Of a stretch of DNA of 46,140 nucleotides, positions 32,890 to 40,479 are shown piece after piece. Location of the stretch: positions 1 through 46,140 of the forward strand of contig JAGDBD010000047.1 in the NCBI GenBank assembly GCA_017959225.1, given 5' to 3'. Positions within the stretch are counted from its first letter, which is position 1. Each line of letters begins with the position of its first letter. The DNA comes from Fibrobacter sp. Its GTDB lineage: Bacteria > Fibrobacterota > Fibrobacteria > Fibrobacterales > Fibrobacteraceae. Under the pieces are notes generated by a model. The model saw nothing but the letters and a program-made list of their open reading frames with translations, searched no databases and was not told the DNA's origin. The translations under genes and the position numbers were made by a program.

Positions 32890-33414
32890 TTGAGAATCGA
32901 GATTTCAAAAATTGCTTCCTGTGAAGGTTTTTTGCAGGCGAGTTTCGCAAAGGACGAGTCCAATGCGAACGTTTTTGAAGAACTCCGTATCCAGGATCCT
33001 CTTCATGTTGAATTGACGGTCGTCCCCGAAGATTCGAATAAGTGGGTTCTCACGGGGACTCTTTCCGGGGTACAGGTTTTAGAATGCTCTCGCACGCTCG
33101 AACTGTTCGACCATCCTTTTGAGACGCCGATCAGTTTTTGGGTGGAACTCATCCCGGGACTGGCAGAGCAGGAACTGGACGATTCGGATGACGAAACCTT
33201 CGGGTTCCGCATACCGCAGGTCCAGGACCACGTAGATGTGACCGAATGCGTTCGGCAACTGGTGATTCTCCAGGAACCCCTCCATCCGGTTAAGGACGAT
33301 CCGGACAAGGCCTTCGTTTGGGAAGTCGGCGAAAAGTCGGAAGCACCGAAGGAAGATCCTCGTTGGGAAAAATTGAAAGCGCTTAAGGCTAAGATGGAAC
33401 ATCCGAACGGATGA
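32890..33414 (+). CDS. YceD/DUF177 family protein
   Basis: 174 residues. N-terminus MRIEISKIASCEGFLQASF and the central VLTGTLSGVQVLECSRTLELFDHPFE correspond to DUF177, a family encoded immediately before rpmF in most bacteria and linked to 23S rRNA metabolism. The family's single conserved cysteine is present. The start is a TTG with no ribosome-binding site, three bases from the predicted transcription start. No in-frame ATG or GTG would preserve the conserved N-terminus. Confidence 0.85.
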   Translation: MRIEISKIASCEGFLQASFAKDESNANVFEELRIQDPLHVELTVVPEDSNKWVLTGTLSGVQVLECSRTLELFDHPFETPISFWVELIPGLAEQELDDSDDETFGFRIPQVQDHVDVTECVRQLVILQEPLHPVKDDPDKAFVWEVGEKSEAPKEDPRWEKLKALKAKMEHPNG

Positions 33415-33451
33415 TTCCGGAACCTTAAGCCGAACGATTAGGAGTTCAAAA

Positions 33452-33634
33452 ATGGCAACACCAAAAAGAAAAACCTCTACTGCCCGTCGTGACAAGCGTC
33501 GTACGCACTGGAAGATCGAAATGCCGGCTCTCGCTACTTGCGACCATTGCGGTTCCGCAAAGCGTCCGCACCGCGTTTGCCCGGTCTGCGGTTACTACAA
33601 CGGCGTAGAAGTCGTTCATGTTCAGGAAGCCTAA
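33452..33634 (+). CDS. rpmF: Ribosomal protein bL32
   Basis: 60 residues, standard size. N-terminal PKRKTSTARRDKRRTHW and a zinc-type pair CDHCG ... CPVCGYYNG are diagnostic. AGGAG precedes the ATG. Confidence 0.97.
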   Translation: MATPKRKTSTARRDKRRTHWKIEMPALATCDHCGSAKRPHRVCPVCGYYNGVEVVHVQEA

Positions 33635-33665
33635 TTTTTAAGAATTAGATAGGAGTTTACAATCC

Positions 33666-34634
33666 ATGATCAGCATTGCGCTTGATGCGTTTGGCGGTGA
33701 TAACGCTCCGGACGTCGTAGTCCAGGGGGCCATCAACGCTGTCAATAGTTCTGAAGGTAAATTTGCGGTTGTCTTGTGCGGTCCTGAGGCCGAAGTCAAG
33801 GCGAAGCTCAAAGAATTCGGTTACGAAGGTAAGCTGATCCAGGTTGTAGACGCTCCTGAACTCGTTGCTATGGACGAACATCCGACTGAAGTGCTCCGTA
33901 AGAAGCAGCACTCCGGTCTTGTGATGTGCGTGGGCCTTCAGAAGAAGGGCCTCGTCCAGGCCAGCGTTTCTGCCGGAAACTCCGGCGCCATGATGGCTTC
34001 GTGCCTCATGATTCTTGGCCGTACGAGCGAAGATTTTGCTCGTCCGCCTATCGGCTGTATCATCCCCACCGCCAAGGGCCACAGCGTCCTCGTGGATGCA
34101 GGTGCAAACGTGGATGAAAAGCCGAATGTCCTCAGAGACTTCGCTCTCGCAGGATCCGTGTTCGCAGAATCTTACCTCGGTCTCGAAAATCCGAAGGTGG
34201 GACTTTTGAACATGGGCGAAGAAGAAAAGAAAGGTCCGGCTTCCGTTCAGGAAGCGCACCAGCTTTTGAAGAACGCTCCGGTGAACTTCATCGGCAACGT
34301 GGAAGGTCGCGATGTCCTTCTCGGCGAAGCGGACGTCGTGGTCTGCTCCGGCTTTGTGGGCAATGTTCTTCTGAAGATGTACGAAGGTTTTTACGAACTG
34401 CACACCAAGACGTTCGGTGTGATCGACACTCCGGCCGGTAAGCAGTTCAACGAAGCATGGGACTACCGCAACACGGGTGGAGCTCTTCTCCTCGGTTTGA
34501 AGGGCACTGGTATCATTGCCCACGGTCGTTCCGATGCTAAGGCAATCGAACAGGCGATCAAGGTCGCATACACGTTCGCAGCGAACAATATACCGGAAAA
34601 AATCGGTAAAAAGCTCGCAGGTATCGAAGCTTAA
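33666..34634 (+). CDS. plsX: Phosphate acyltransferase PlsX
   Basis: 322 residues. Starts ISIALDAFGGDNAPDVVVQGA; later VSAGNSGAMMASCLMILGR and the C-terminal IAHGRSDAKAIEQAIKVAY are PlsX hallmarks. It converts acyl-ACP to acyl-phosphate for phospholipid synthesis. TAGGAG lies ten bases before the ATG. Directly after it comes a structured intergenic region instead of the usual fabH. Confidence 0.96.
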   Translation: MISIALDAFGGDNAPDVVVQGAINAVNSSEGKFAVVLCGPEAEVKAKLKEFGYEGKLIQVVDAPELVAMDEHPTEVLRKKQHSGLVMCVGLQKKGLVQASVSAGNSGAMMASCLMILGRTSEDFARPPIGCIIPTAKGHSVLVDAGANVDEKPNVLRDFALAGSVFAESYLGLENPKVGLLNMGEEEKKGPASVQEAHQLLKNAPVNFIGNVEGRDVLLGEADVVVCSGFVGNVLLKMYEGFYELHTKTFGVIDTPAGKQFNEAWDYRNTGGALLLGLKGTGIIAHGRSDAKAIEQAIKVAYTFAANNIPEKIGKKLAGIEA

Positions 34635-34644
34635 TGATGAAAAG

Positions 34645-34698
34645 TTCAAATCTGTTCTTGGCCCAATGGGGGCATCAAGAGCAGATCTTGGATTTGAA
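34645..34698 (+). ncRNA. Stable hairpin element between plsX and fabD
   Basis: ATCTGTTCTTG (34650-34660) pairs with CAAGAGCAGAT (34675-34685) with one G-U pair. An inner GCCC/GGGC and an outer TTCAA/TTGAA extend it. There is no T tract, so it is not an intrinsic terminator; it may be a processing, stability or regulatory element of the plsX mRNA. A true separate RNA is not shown. Confidence 0.4.
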
Positions 34699-34723
34699 TA
34701 TTATTGAACAAATGTTTAAGATT

Positions 34724-34758
34724 TCGTCCGGAAAGCATGTGCTTCGGACGATTTTTTT
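34724..34758 (+). terminator. Terminator between plsX and fabD
   Basis: TCGTCCG (34724-34730) pairs with CGGACGA (34745-34751), with inner GAA(A)GC/GCTTC, then seven T. Confidence 0.9.
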
Positions 34759-34759
34759 G

Positions 34760-34787
34760 TTGTCAAAAGGCGTTTAGTTATTATATC
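34760..34787 (+). promoter_or_regulatory. fabD promoter
   Basis: TTGTCA (34760-34765), 16-base spacer, TATATC (34782-34787). It starts one base after the preceding terminator's T run. The predicted leader is about six bases, containing part of GGAG. Confidence 0.6.
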
Positions 34788-34799
34788 TTGGAGAACACT

Positions 34800-35723
34800 A
34801 TGTCTAAGACGATTTTTGTATTCCCGGGCCAAGGCGCACAGTATGTGGGCATGGGTAAGGCTCTTTCTGAATCTTTCGCTCCTGCGAAGCAACTTCTCGA
34901 AAAGGCGGACGACACTCTCGGCTTCTCGATTTCGAAAGTGATGTTCGAAGGCCCGGAAGAAGATTTGAAGATTACGGCTAACACGCAGCCGGCTCTTTTT
35001 GTTTCTTCCATGATGGTCCTTGAAGTTCTCAAGGCGGAAGGCATCGGTTTCGATCTGGTTGCCGGTCACTCCTTGGGTGAATATTCCGCTATCTGCGCAG
35101 CAGGCGGCTTCTCTTTTGAAGACGGTTTGAAGCTCGTGCGTCTCCGCGGATCCTTGATGGCTCAGGCTGGCAAGGAACATCCGGGTTCCATGGCAGCCAT
35201 CATCGGCGTGGACGATGACAAGATCCAGGAACTCTGTGATGCTGTCAAGAATGTTGGCGTTGTGGTTCCGGCGAACTTCAACTGCCCGGGCCAGATCGTG
35301 GTTTCGGGTGAAGTGGAAGCAGTGAAGGCTCTCGTGGAAAACTGCGGCGCTGCTGGCGTCAAGGCTGTTCCGCTGGCCGTTTCCGGTGCGTTCCACAGCC
35401 CGTTGATGCAGAGCGCTCAGGCAGGTCTTGCCGACGCCATTGCAAAGACTACGTTCCACGATCTTGAAAAGCCTCTCATTGCCAACGTGACCGCCCAGAC
35501 GGTAACAAGCGGTGCAGAAATCAAGGAACTTTTGGTGCGTCAGCTTGTGAGCCCGGTCCGCTGGAACCAGTCGATGGCTTATGCAATCAAGGAACTCGGT
35601 GTCACTTCCGGTGTGGAAGTGGGCGTCGGCCACGTTCTCGCCGGTCTCCAGCGTAAGATCGACCGCGCGGTGAAGTTCACGGCTGTGGAATCCGTTGAAG
35701 CGGTCCAGGCTCTCAAAGCGTAA
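34800..35723 (+). CDS. fabD: Malonyl-CoA:ACP transacylase
   Basis: 307 residues. FVFPGQGAQYVGMGKALSE at the N-terminus, catalytic serine in AGHSLGEYSAICAAG, and the later SGAFHSPLM histidine motif. It loads malonyl groups onto ACP. The open frame continues upstream to 34704, but that reads through the terminator and promoter, so ATG 34800 with GGAG six bases ahead is the start. Confidence 0.97.
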   Translation: MSKTIFVFPGQGAQYVGMGKALSESFAPAKQLLEKADDTLGFSISKVMFEGPEEDLKITANTQPALFVSSMMVLEVLKAEGIGFDLVAGHSLGEYSAICAAGGFSFEDGLKLVRLRGSLMAQAGKEHPGSMAAIIGVDDDKIQELCDAVKNVGVVVPANFNCPGQIVVSGEVEAVKALVENCGAAGVKAVPLAVSGAFHSPLMQSAQAGLADAIAKTTFHDLEKPLIANVTAQTVTSGAEIKELLVRQLVSPVRWNQSMAYAIKELGVTSGVEVGVGHVLAGLQRKIDRAVKFTAVESVEAVQALKA

Positions 35724-35731
35724 GGAAGACT

Positions 35732-36472
35732 ATGATTGATTTGAAAGGTAAAGTTGCAGTCGTTACGGGAGCTTCCCGTGGCATCGGCCTTGAAATTGCG
35801 AAGACGCTTGCTGCACAGGGTGCCCGTGTCGCCGTGATTTCTACGAAGGAACGTCCGGAAATCGCAGAACAGATTGCGCAGGAAACAGGTTCTGAAGCAA
35901 AGAGCTACGCTTGCGACGTGTCTGATGCAGATCAGGTGGCGGCCACCTTCAAGGCGATTCTCGAAGCCTTTGGCCAGATCGATATTTTGGTGAACAATGC
36001 GGGCATTACCCGTGACGGTTTGCTGATGCGCATGAAGGATGCGGATTTCGACGACGTGATCCGTACGAACCTCCGTTCCGCGTTCCTTTGCACCCGTGCT
36101 GTGGCCCGTCACATGATGGGTCGTCGTTCCGGTCGCATTGTGAACATGGCGAGCATCAACGGCATTCGTGCCCAGGCTGGCCAGGCGAACTATGCAGCGT
36201 CCAAAGCGGGCATTATTGGCCTTACCAAGACAAACGCAATGGAATTTGCCGCCCGTGGCATTACCGTGAACGCGGTGGCGCCGGGCTTTATCGGCACCGA
36301 TATGACGGCAAAAATCACCCCGGAAGCTCTGGAAAAGTACACGAATTCGATTCCTGCACAGCGCATTGGGCAGCCGAAGGACGTGGCAAATGCAGTCGCT
36401 TTCCTCGTTTCTGACGAAGCTAGCTATATTACGGGCCAGGTTCTCGGAGTCGATGGCGGCCTCGGAGCTTGA
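35732..36472 (+). CDS. fabG: 3-oxoacyl-ACP reductase
   Basis: 246 residues, classical short-chain dehydrogenase. Cofactor loop TGASRGIGLEIA, NNAG motif in LVNNAGITRDGLLMRM, catalytic Ser in MASINGI and YxxxK in NYAASKAGIIG. It reduces beta-ketoacyl-ACP with NADPH. Eight bases after fabD; AAGGAAG upstream. Confidence 0.97.
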   Translation: MIDLKGKVAVVTGASRGIGLEIAKTLAAQGARVAVISTKERPEIAEQIAQETGSEAKSYACDVSDADQVAATFKAILEAFGQIDILVNNAGITRDGLLMRMKDADFDDVIRTNLRSAFLCTRAVARHMMGRRSGRIVNMASINGIRAQAGQANYAASKAGIIGLTKTNAMEFAARGITVNAVAPGFIGTDMTAKITPEALEKYTNSIPAQRIGQPKDVANAVAFLVSDEASYITGQVLGVDGGLGA

Positions 36473-36524
36473 TATTTTTTAAAAAAGTTTCTAATTTTTC
36501 ACAAAACCTCAAATGGAGTTAAAA

Positions 36525-36770
36525 ATGACAGAAGAAGAACTTCTCAAGAAAATTACGGCTGTTGTCGTTGAAAAGCTCGGTGTGAAGCCGGAAGATGTGA
36601 CTCGCGAAGCTTCCTTCGTGAACGATCTCGGTGCTGATTCCCTCGACCGCGTTGAACTCGTCATGGCTCTCGAAGATGAATTCGATATCGAAATCCTCGA
36701 CGAAGATGCAGAAAAGTTCATCAAGGTTTCCGACGTTCTTTCCTACATCCAGAACAAGCTCAACAAGTAA
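36525..36770 (+). CDS. acpP: Acyl carrier protein
   Basis: 81 residues with the phosphopantetheine attachment site [15 protein letters not shown] near residue 41 and the acidic composition typical of ACP. An in-frame ATG lies at 36513, but GGAG at 36516-36519 serves the ATG at 36525. The usual fabF does not follow; instead there are two hairpins and rnc. Confidence 0.96.
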   Translation: MTEEELLKKITAVVVEKLGVKPEDVTREASFVNDLGADSLDRVELVMALEDEFDIEILDEDAEKFIKVSDVLSYIQNKLNK

Positions 36771-36786
36771 GTTCTAGATTCCTGCG

Positions 36787-36860
36787 CAGCTCTTTTGTCA
36801 AACTCGCCCTTGTGCATTTCTTTGCGTAAGGCGGCGTGACAAAAGAGCTGTTTGCTTTTT
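36787..36860 (+). terminator. Long-stem terminator after acpP
   Basis: Perfect 14-base arms CAGCTCTTTTGTCA / TGACAAAAGAGCTG (36787-36800 and 36837-36850) enclose a 36-base loop with its own CGCC/GGCG stem, followed by TTTGCTTTTT. The long loop is unusual for a plain terminator. Confidence 0.65.
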
Positions 36861-36880
36861 AAAGGAAATCCCGCATTGTA

Positions 36881-36914
36881 AAGGTTCGCTCGTTTTAGGG
36901 TGAACCTTATTTTT
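36881..36914 (+). terminator. Second terminator, directly before rnc
   Basis: AAGGTTC (36881-36887) pairs with GAACCTT (36902-36908), followed by ATTTTTTAT. The T run merges into TATCTT (36915-36920), the likely -10 of rnc, seven bases before its ATG. Confidence 0.7.
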
Positions 36915-36927
36915 TATCTTTTCTTAT

Positions 36928-37785
36928 ATGGAAACGAAAAACAAAAACGTGATTCGTCGCTTCTTTTTGTGGTTCCGCAAAAAGTCGGGGAATGATTTGG
37001 AAAACAGTCTGGGCTATACTTTTAAAAACCCGGAACTTTTGGCCCATGCCCTTGTGCACCGCTCGTGGCTTTCGGATAAGGAAATGCCTTATTGGGAAAA
37101 CAACGAACGTTTGGAATTTTTGGGCGATTCCGTTTTGAACATGCTGGTGACGGAATATTTGTACGTAACGTACCCGCATTTGCCGGAAGGCGATCTTTCG
37201 AAGATGAAAAGCGTGATCGTTTCGGGGCAGGCTTTGACGAAGATCGCTCGCAGCTGGAATCTGGGCACGTATTTGCGAGTGGGAAAGGGCGAAGCGAAGA
37301 ACGGGGGTCGTGACCGTGATAGCCTTTTGGAAGACGCCTTTGAAGCGATTCTCGGAGCGATCTATTTGGATAGCGACATCAAGCATTGTAGACAGTTTTT
37401 GGAAAAGCACATTTTCCCCAATGTGCAGCAGGTGGTTTCGGAAGCGGACTTTATCAATTACAAAAGCGCTTTGTTAGAATATATGCAGGCTCGTTCTCTT
37501 CCGCCGCCCGACTATGAACTGGTCTCGGAATCGGGACCTGAACATTGCAAAACTTTCGAAATGACCGTCATGTTCCAAAACACGGAATACGGCCGTGGAA
37601 CGGGCGCTTCGAAGAAAAAGGCGGAGCAGGAAGCGGCGAAAGTCGCCCTCGAAAAGTTCAAAAAAGAAGAAGCTGCCAAAACAAACGAAGCGCTTCTGAA
37701 CGTGAAACCGCCGAAGATCACCAAAAAATCGATCGCTCGCGCCGAAAAGGAACGTGCCAAGGAAAGGGCAAAAGGAAAAAAATGA
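36928..37785 (+). CDS. rnc: Ribonuclease III
   Basis: 285 residues. Catalytic domain with NNERLEFLGDSVLNMLVTEYL and DAFEAILGAIYLD (metal-binding Glu/Asp), then a double-stranded RNA-binding domain (NYKSALLEYMQARSLPPPDYELVSE ... ASKKKAEQEAAKVALEKF). A lysine/alanine-rich tail of about 45 residues extends beyond the usual ~230-residue enzyme. The start has no ribosome-binding site and a -10-like box seven bases upstream. First gene of a long plus-strand run to 45.5 kb. Confidence 0.96.
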   Translation: METKNKNVIRRFFLWFRKKSGNDLENSLGYTFKNPELLAHALVHRSWLSDKEMPYWENNERLEFLGDSVLNMLVTEYLYVTYPHLPEGDLSKMKSVIVSGQALTKIARSWNLGTYLRVGKGEAKNGGRDRDSLLEDAFEAILGAIYLDSDIKHCRQFLEKHIFPNVQQVVSEADFINYKSALLEYMQARSLPPPDYELVSESGPEHCKTFEMTVMFQNTEYGRGTGASKKKAEQEAAKVALEKFKKEEAAKTNEALLNVKPPKITKKSIARAEKERAKERAKGKK

Positions 37786-39587
37786 AAGTAGCGAAAAAAA
37801 CGGTTGTACTGTCGATCGCTTTGGTTGCGGTCCTTTTCTTCGGCTGTAAAAATGATGCTTCCAAGGAAAAGAAGTCCACGGCGGCGGTGAATTGCCCAAC
37901 GGAAGCGGTTTACCCGAGCGATGCCGATGGGGAATTCGACCCGGTGGCGGACCTTTCGGCTGTGCCCTGCGGAACGATCCGCTTGTGGGGATCGGCTATG
38001 CCGAAGTCCTTCAACATGTGGGAAGATTACAACAGTTTTAGCGCTGGACTGATGGGGCTCATGTTCGAACCTCTGGTGTCGTTGCATTCGACGGAAGAAC
38101 GCCCGGTGGGAATCCTTGCCGACAAATGGGAAATTTCTTCGGACAGCATGACGTTTACATTCCACATCGACCCGCGTGCGAAGTGGAGCGATGGAAGGCC
38201 GATTACGGCGGAAGATGTGCAGTTCTACTACGACGTCATGATGAACCCGAAAAATTTGACGCCGATTTTTAAAGTGGGACTTTCCCGGTTCGAACGTCCG
38301 AAGGTGCTCGATTCTTTGACGATTTCCATGACGGCAAAAGACGTGCACTGGGCAAACTTCTGGGAAGCGGCTGGGCTTGTGGCGTTTCCGAAGCATGTTT
38401 GGGAAAATACGGATTTTAATCAAGTCCGTTACAAGTTCCCTGTGGTGGAAGGTCCGTACAAAATTTCGGATTTCCGCGAAGACCGCTACGTGGAGCTTTC
38501 TCGGAATCCTGACTGGTGGGGCTACCACAAGAATTGGAACCGCGGCAAGTATAATTTTGAAAAGATCCGTTACCGCTTTATGGAAGACCGCACCAAGGCT
38601 CTCGAAGCGTTTAAGAAGGGCGACTTGGACGTTTATGCGGTATACACCTCTTCCATTTGGATGAAGCAGACGGATTTTGATGCGGTGCAAAAAGGTTGGG
38701 CTGTAAAACAGCACGTCTATAATCACGAACCGATCGGTTTTCAGGGCATGGCCATGAACCTTCGCCGTGAAAAGTTCAAAGACGTGCGAGTCCGCAAAGC
38801 GCTTTCGTATTTGATGGACCGGAAGCTGATGAACGAAAAGTACATGTACAACCAGTACTTCCTTTTGAACAGCTACTATCCGGATCTTTGGAATGACCAT
38901 GCAAATCCCAGTGCGGAAAATTATGTGTTCGACATGGACAAGGCGAGATCGCTCCTTGCCGAAGCCGGTTACGTTCCGGGTGAAAAAGGCATGCTCCAGA
39001 AAGATGGCAAACCCTTTGAAATCACGTTCATTACGGCAAGCGAAGACATGCGCCATTTGACGCTTTACCAAGAAGCTTTGCAAAAGGCCGGAATCCAGGT
39101 TTCCATTGAACAGATGTCGATGAGCACTTTGCGCAAACGCTTGGACGATGCGGATTTTGACATGTACTGGATCGCTTGGGGAAGTTCCCGCTTAAAAGAT
39201 CCGGAAGCATCCTGGTCTAGTGCTACTGCTGGCGATCCGGGTACAAATAACATTACCGGTCTACAAGATATTGTGGTCGATAGTCTTGTGAAACTCCAAC
39301 AGACGGAATTTGACCTGGTGAAGCGAAATGAAATTCTTCGTGCACTGGACTTGCGCCTAACGGAAATTGTACCTTATGTCTTAATGTGGCAGTGCGATTT
39401 CCATCGCGTTCTTTACTGGAACCGTTTTGGAATGCCGAAAAATGTCTATGCGAAGTTTGGACGGGAAGATGAAAGCGTGCCTGTCTACTGGTGGCTTTCA
39501 AAAGAAAAAACGTCCAGCTTGGACGCAGCGATGAAATCGGGATCGCCTTTGCCGCTAGAACCTAAGGAGGTCCATTATGCAGAATGA
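37782..39587 (+). CDS. Peptide-type ABC transporter substrate-binding lipoprotein
   Basis: 601 residues. Lipobox VLFFGCKN near residues 18-25, then a family 5 solute-binding fold (GLMFEPLVSLHSTEERPVGILADKWEISSD; the block FTFHIDPRAKWSDGRPITAEDV is highly typical). It should bind oligopeptides or a similar ligand in the periplasm, but no permease or ATPase gene of that family is adjacent, so it is an orphan or works with components elsewhere. The ATG overlaps the rnc stop as ATGA. The frame is open upstream into rnc only by chance. Confidence 0.9.
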   Translation: MKVAKKTVVLSIALVAVLFFGCKNDASKEKKSTAAVNCPTEAVYPSDADGEFDPVADLSAVPCGTIRLWGSAMPKSFNMWEDYNSFSAGLMGLMFEPLVSLHSTEERPVGILADKWEISSDSMTFTFHIDPRAKWSDGRPITAEDVQFYYDVMMNPKNLTPIFKVGLSRFERPKVLDSLTISMTAKDVHWANFWEAAGLVAFPKHVWENTDFNQVRYKFPVVEGPYKISDFREDRYVELSRNPDWWGYHKNWNRGKYNFEKIRYRFMEDRTKALEAFKKGDLDVYAVYTSSIWMKQTDFDAVQKGWAVKQHVYNHEPIGFQGMAMNLRREKFKDVRVRKALSYLMDRKLMNEKYMYNQYFLLNSYYPDLWNDHANPSAENYVFDMDKARSLLAEAGYVPGEKGMLQKDGKPFEITFITASEDMRHLTLYQEALQKAGIQVSIEQMSMSTLRKRLDDADFDMYWIAWGSSRLKDPEASWSSATAGDPGTNNITGLQDIVVDSLVKLQQTEFDLVKRNEILRALDLRLTEIVPYVLMWQCDFHRVLYWNRFGMPKNVYAKFGREDESVPVYWWLSKEKTSSLDAAMKSGSPLPLEPKEVHYAE

Positions 39588-40479
39588 ATTCGATACAATT
39601 ATCATCGGTAAAGGTCCAGCAGGCGTTTCTGCTGCGTTGTACGCTTTGCGTGCAGGCCTTTCTGTTTTGATTGTGGCGAAAGATGCTGGTGCGCTTTCCC
39701 GTGCACATGCGATTGCAAACTATTACGGTTTTGAAGAACCGATTTCGGGCGCAGAGCTCGAACGCCGTGGGGAAGCCCAGGCGAAGGCTCTTGGCGCGGA
39801 ACTTTACACAGGTGAAGTTCTGGACATGATGTTTGCAGATGTGTTCCATGTGCGCGTCAAAGGTGCCGAAGGCGAAGTGGAATTTACGTCCAAGTCCGTG
39901 GTGGTGGCTGCGGGATCTGTTAGGTCCAAAGCTCCGATTCCGGGCATTGACGCCTATGAAGGCAAAGGCGTAAGCTATTGCGCTGTTTGCGACGGATTCT
40001 TCTACCGCAAAAAGAACGTGGCGGTTCTTGGAAATGGAGCTTACGCCCTTTCCGAAGCCAAGGAACTTTTGCCGTTAGCCGCACAGGTTTCCATTTGCAC
40101 TTTGGGCGAAGAACCGAAGGTGGAAATCCCAGCGGAATATTCCGTTGAAAAAGAAAAGATCGTTGCTATTGAAGGCGATGGACACGTTCAAAAAATCAAA
40201 TTTGCAAGCGGCAAAGAAATTCCGGTGGACGGAATTTTTGTGGCCATCGGAACGGCAAGCGCTGCCGATCTCGCCCGTAAAACGGGTGCCGCTGTGCAGT
40301 CCAACAAACTTGCCGTAGACGACAAGCTGATGACGACCGTGCCTGGACTTTTTGCTGCAGGCGATTGTCTCGGTGGAATTTTGCAGGTGGCCGTTGCCGT
40401 GGGCGAAGGCGCAAAGGCTGGCCTTGCTGTTGTCGAATATGTTCGCAAGTTGCGTGCAAAGGAAGGTACCGCAAAATGA
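39577..40479 (+). CDS. Thioredoxin-reductase-like flavoprotein lacking NADPH-binding motifs
   Basis: 300 residues. FAD-binding IIIGKGPAGVSAALYALRAG at the N-terminus, redox pair CAVCDG near residue 133, and the C-terminal FAD motif VPGLFAAGDCLGGILQVAVAVGEG. The NADPH domain reads VLGNGAYALSEAKELL where NADPH-type reductases have GGGDSA, and the HRR motif is absent (STLGEEPK-like sequence CTLGEEPKVEIP). This pattern is known for ferredoxin-dependent thioredoxin reductases of clostridia (FFTR). It overlaps the previous gene by 11 bases and has AAGGAGG upstream. Confidence 0.85.
   Translation: MQNEFDTIIIGKGPAGVSAALYALRAGLSVLIVAKDAGALSRAHAIANYYGFEEPISGAELERRGEAQAKALGAELYTGEVLDMMFADVFHVRVKGAEGEVEFTSKSVVVAAGSVRSKAPIPGIDAYEGKGVSYCAVCDGFFYRKKNVAVLGNGAYALSEAKELLPLAAQVSICTLGEEPKVEIPAEYSVEKEKIVAIEGDGHVQKIKFASGKEIPVDGIFVAIGTASAADLARKTGAAVQSNKLAVDDKLMTTVPGLFAAGDCLGGILQVAVAVGEGAKAGLAVVEYVRKLRAKEGTAK

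Noticed and set aside
34634..34777. 47-codon frame starting at the plsX stop (TAATG)
   Set aside because: It reads through the hairpin, the terminator and into the fabD promoter, and has no recognisable protein features.
37512..39083. 523-codon open frame antisense to the peptide-binding lipoprotein gene
   Set aside because: Arg/His/Phe-rich composition is typical of a reverse-strand shadow; the sense gene has a lipobox and family motifs.
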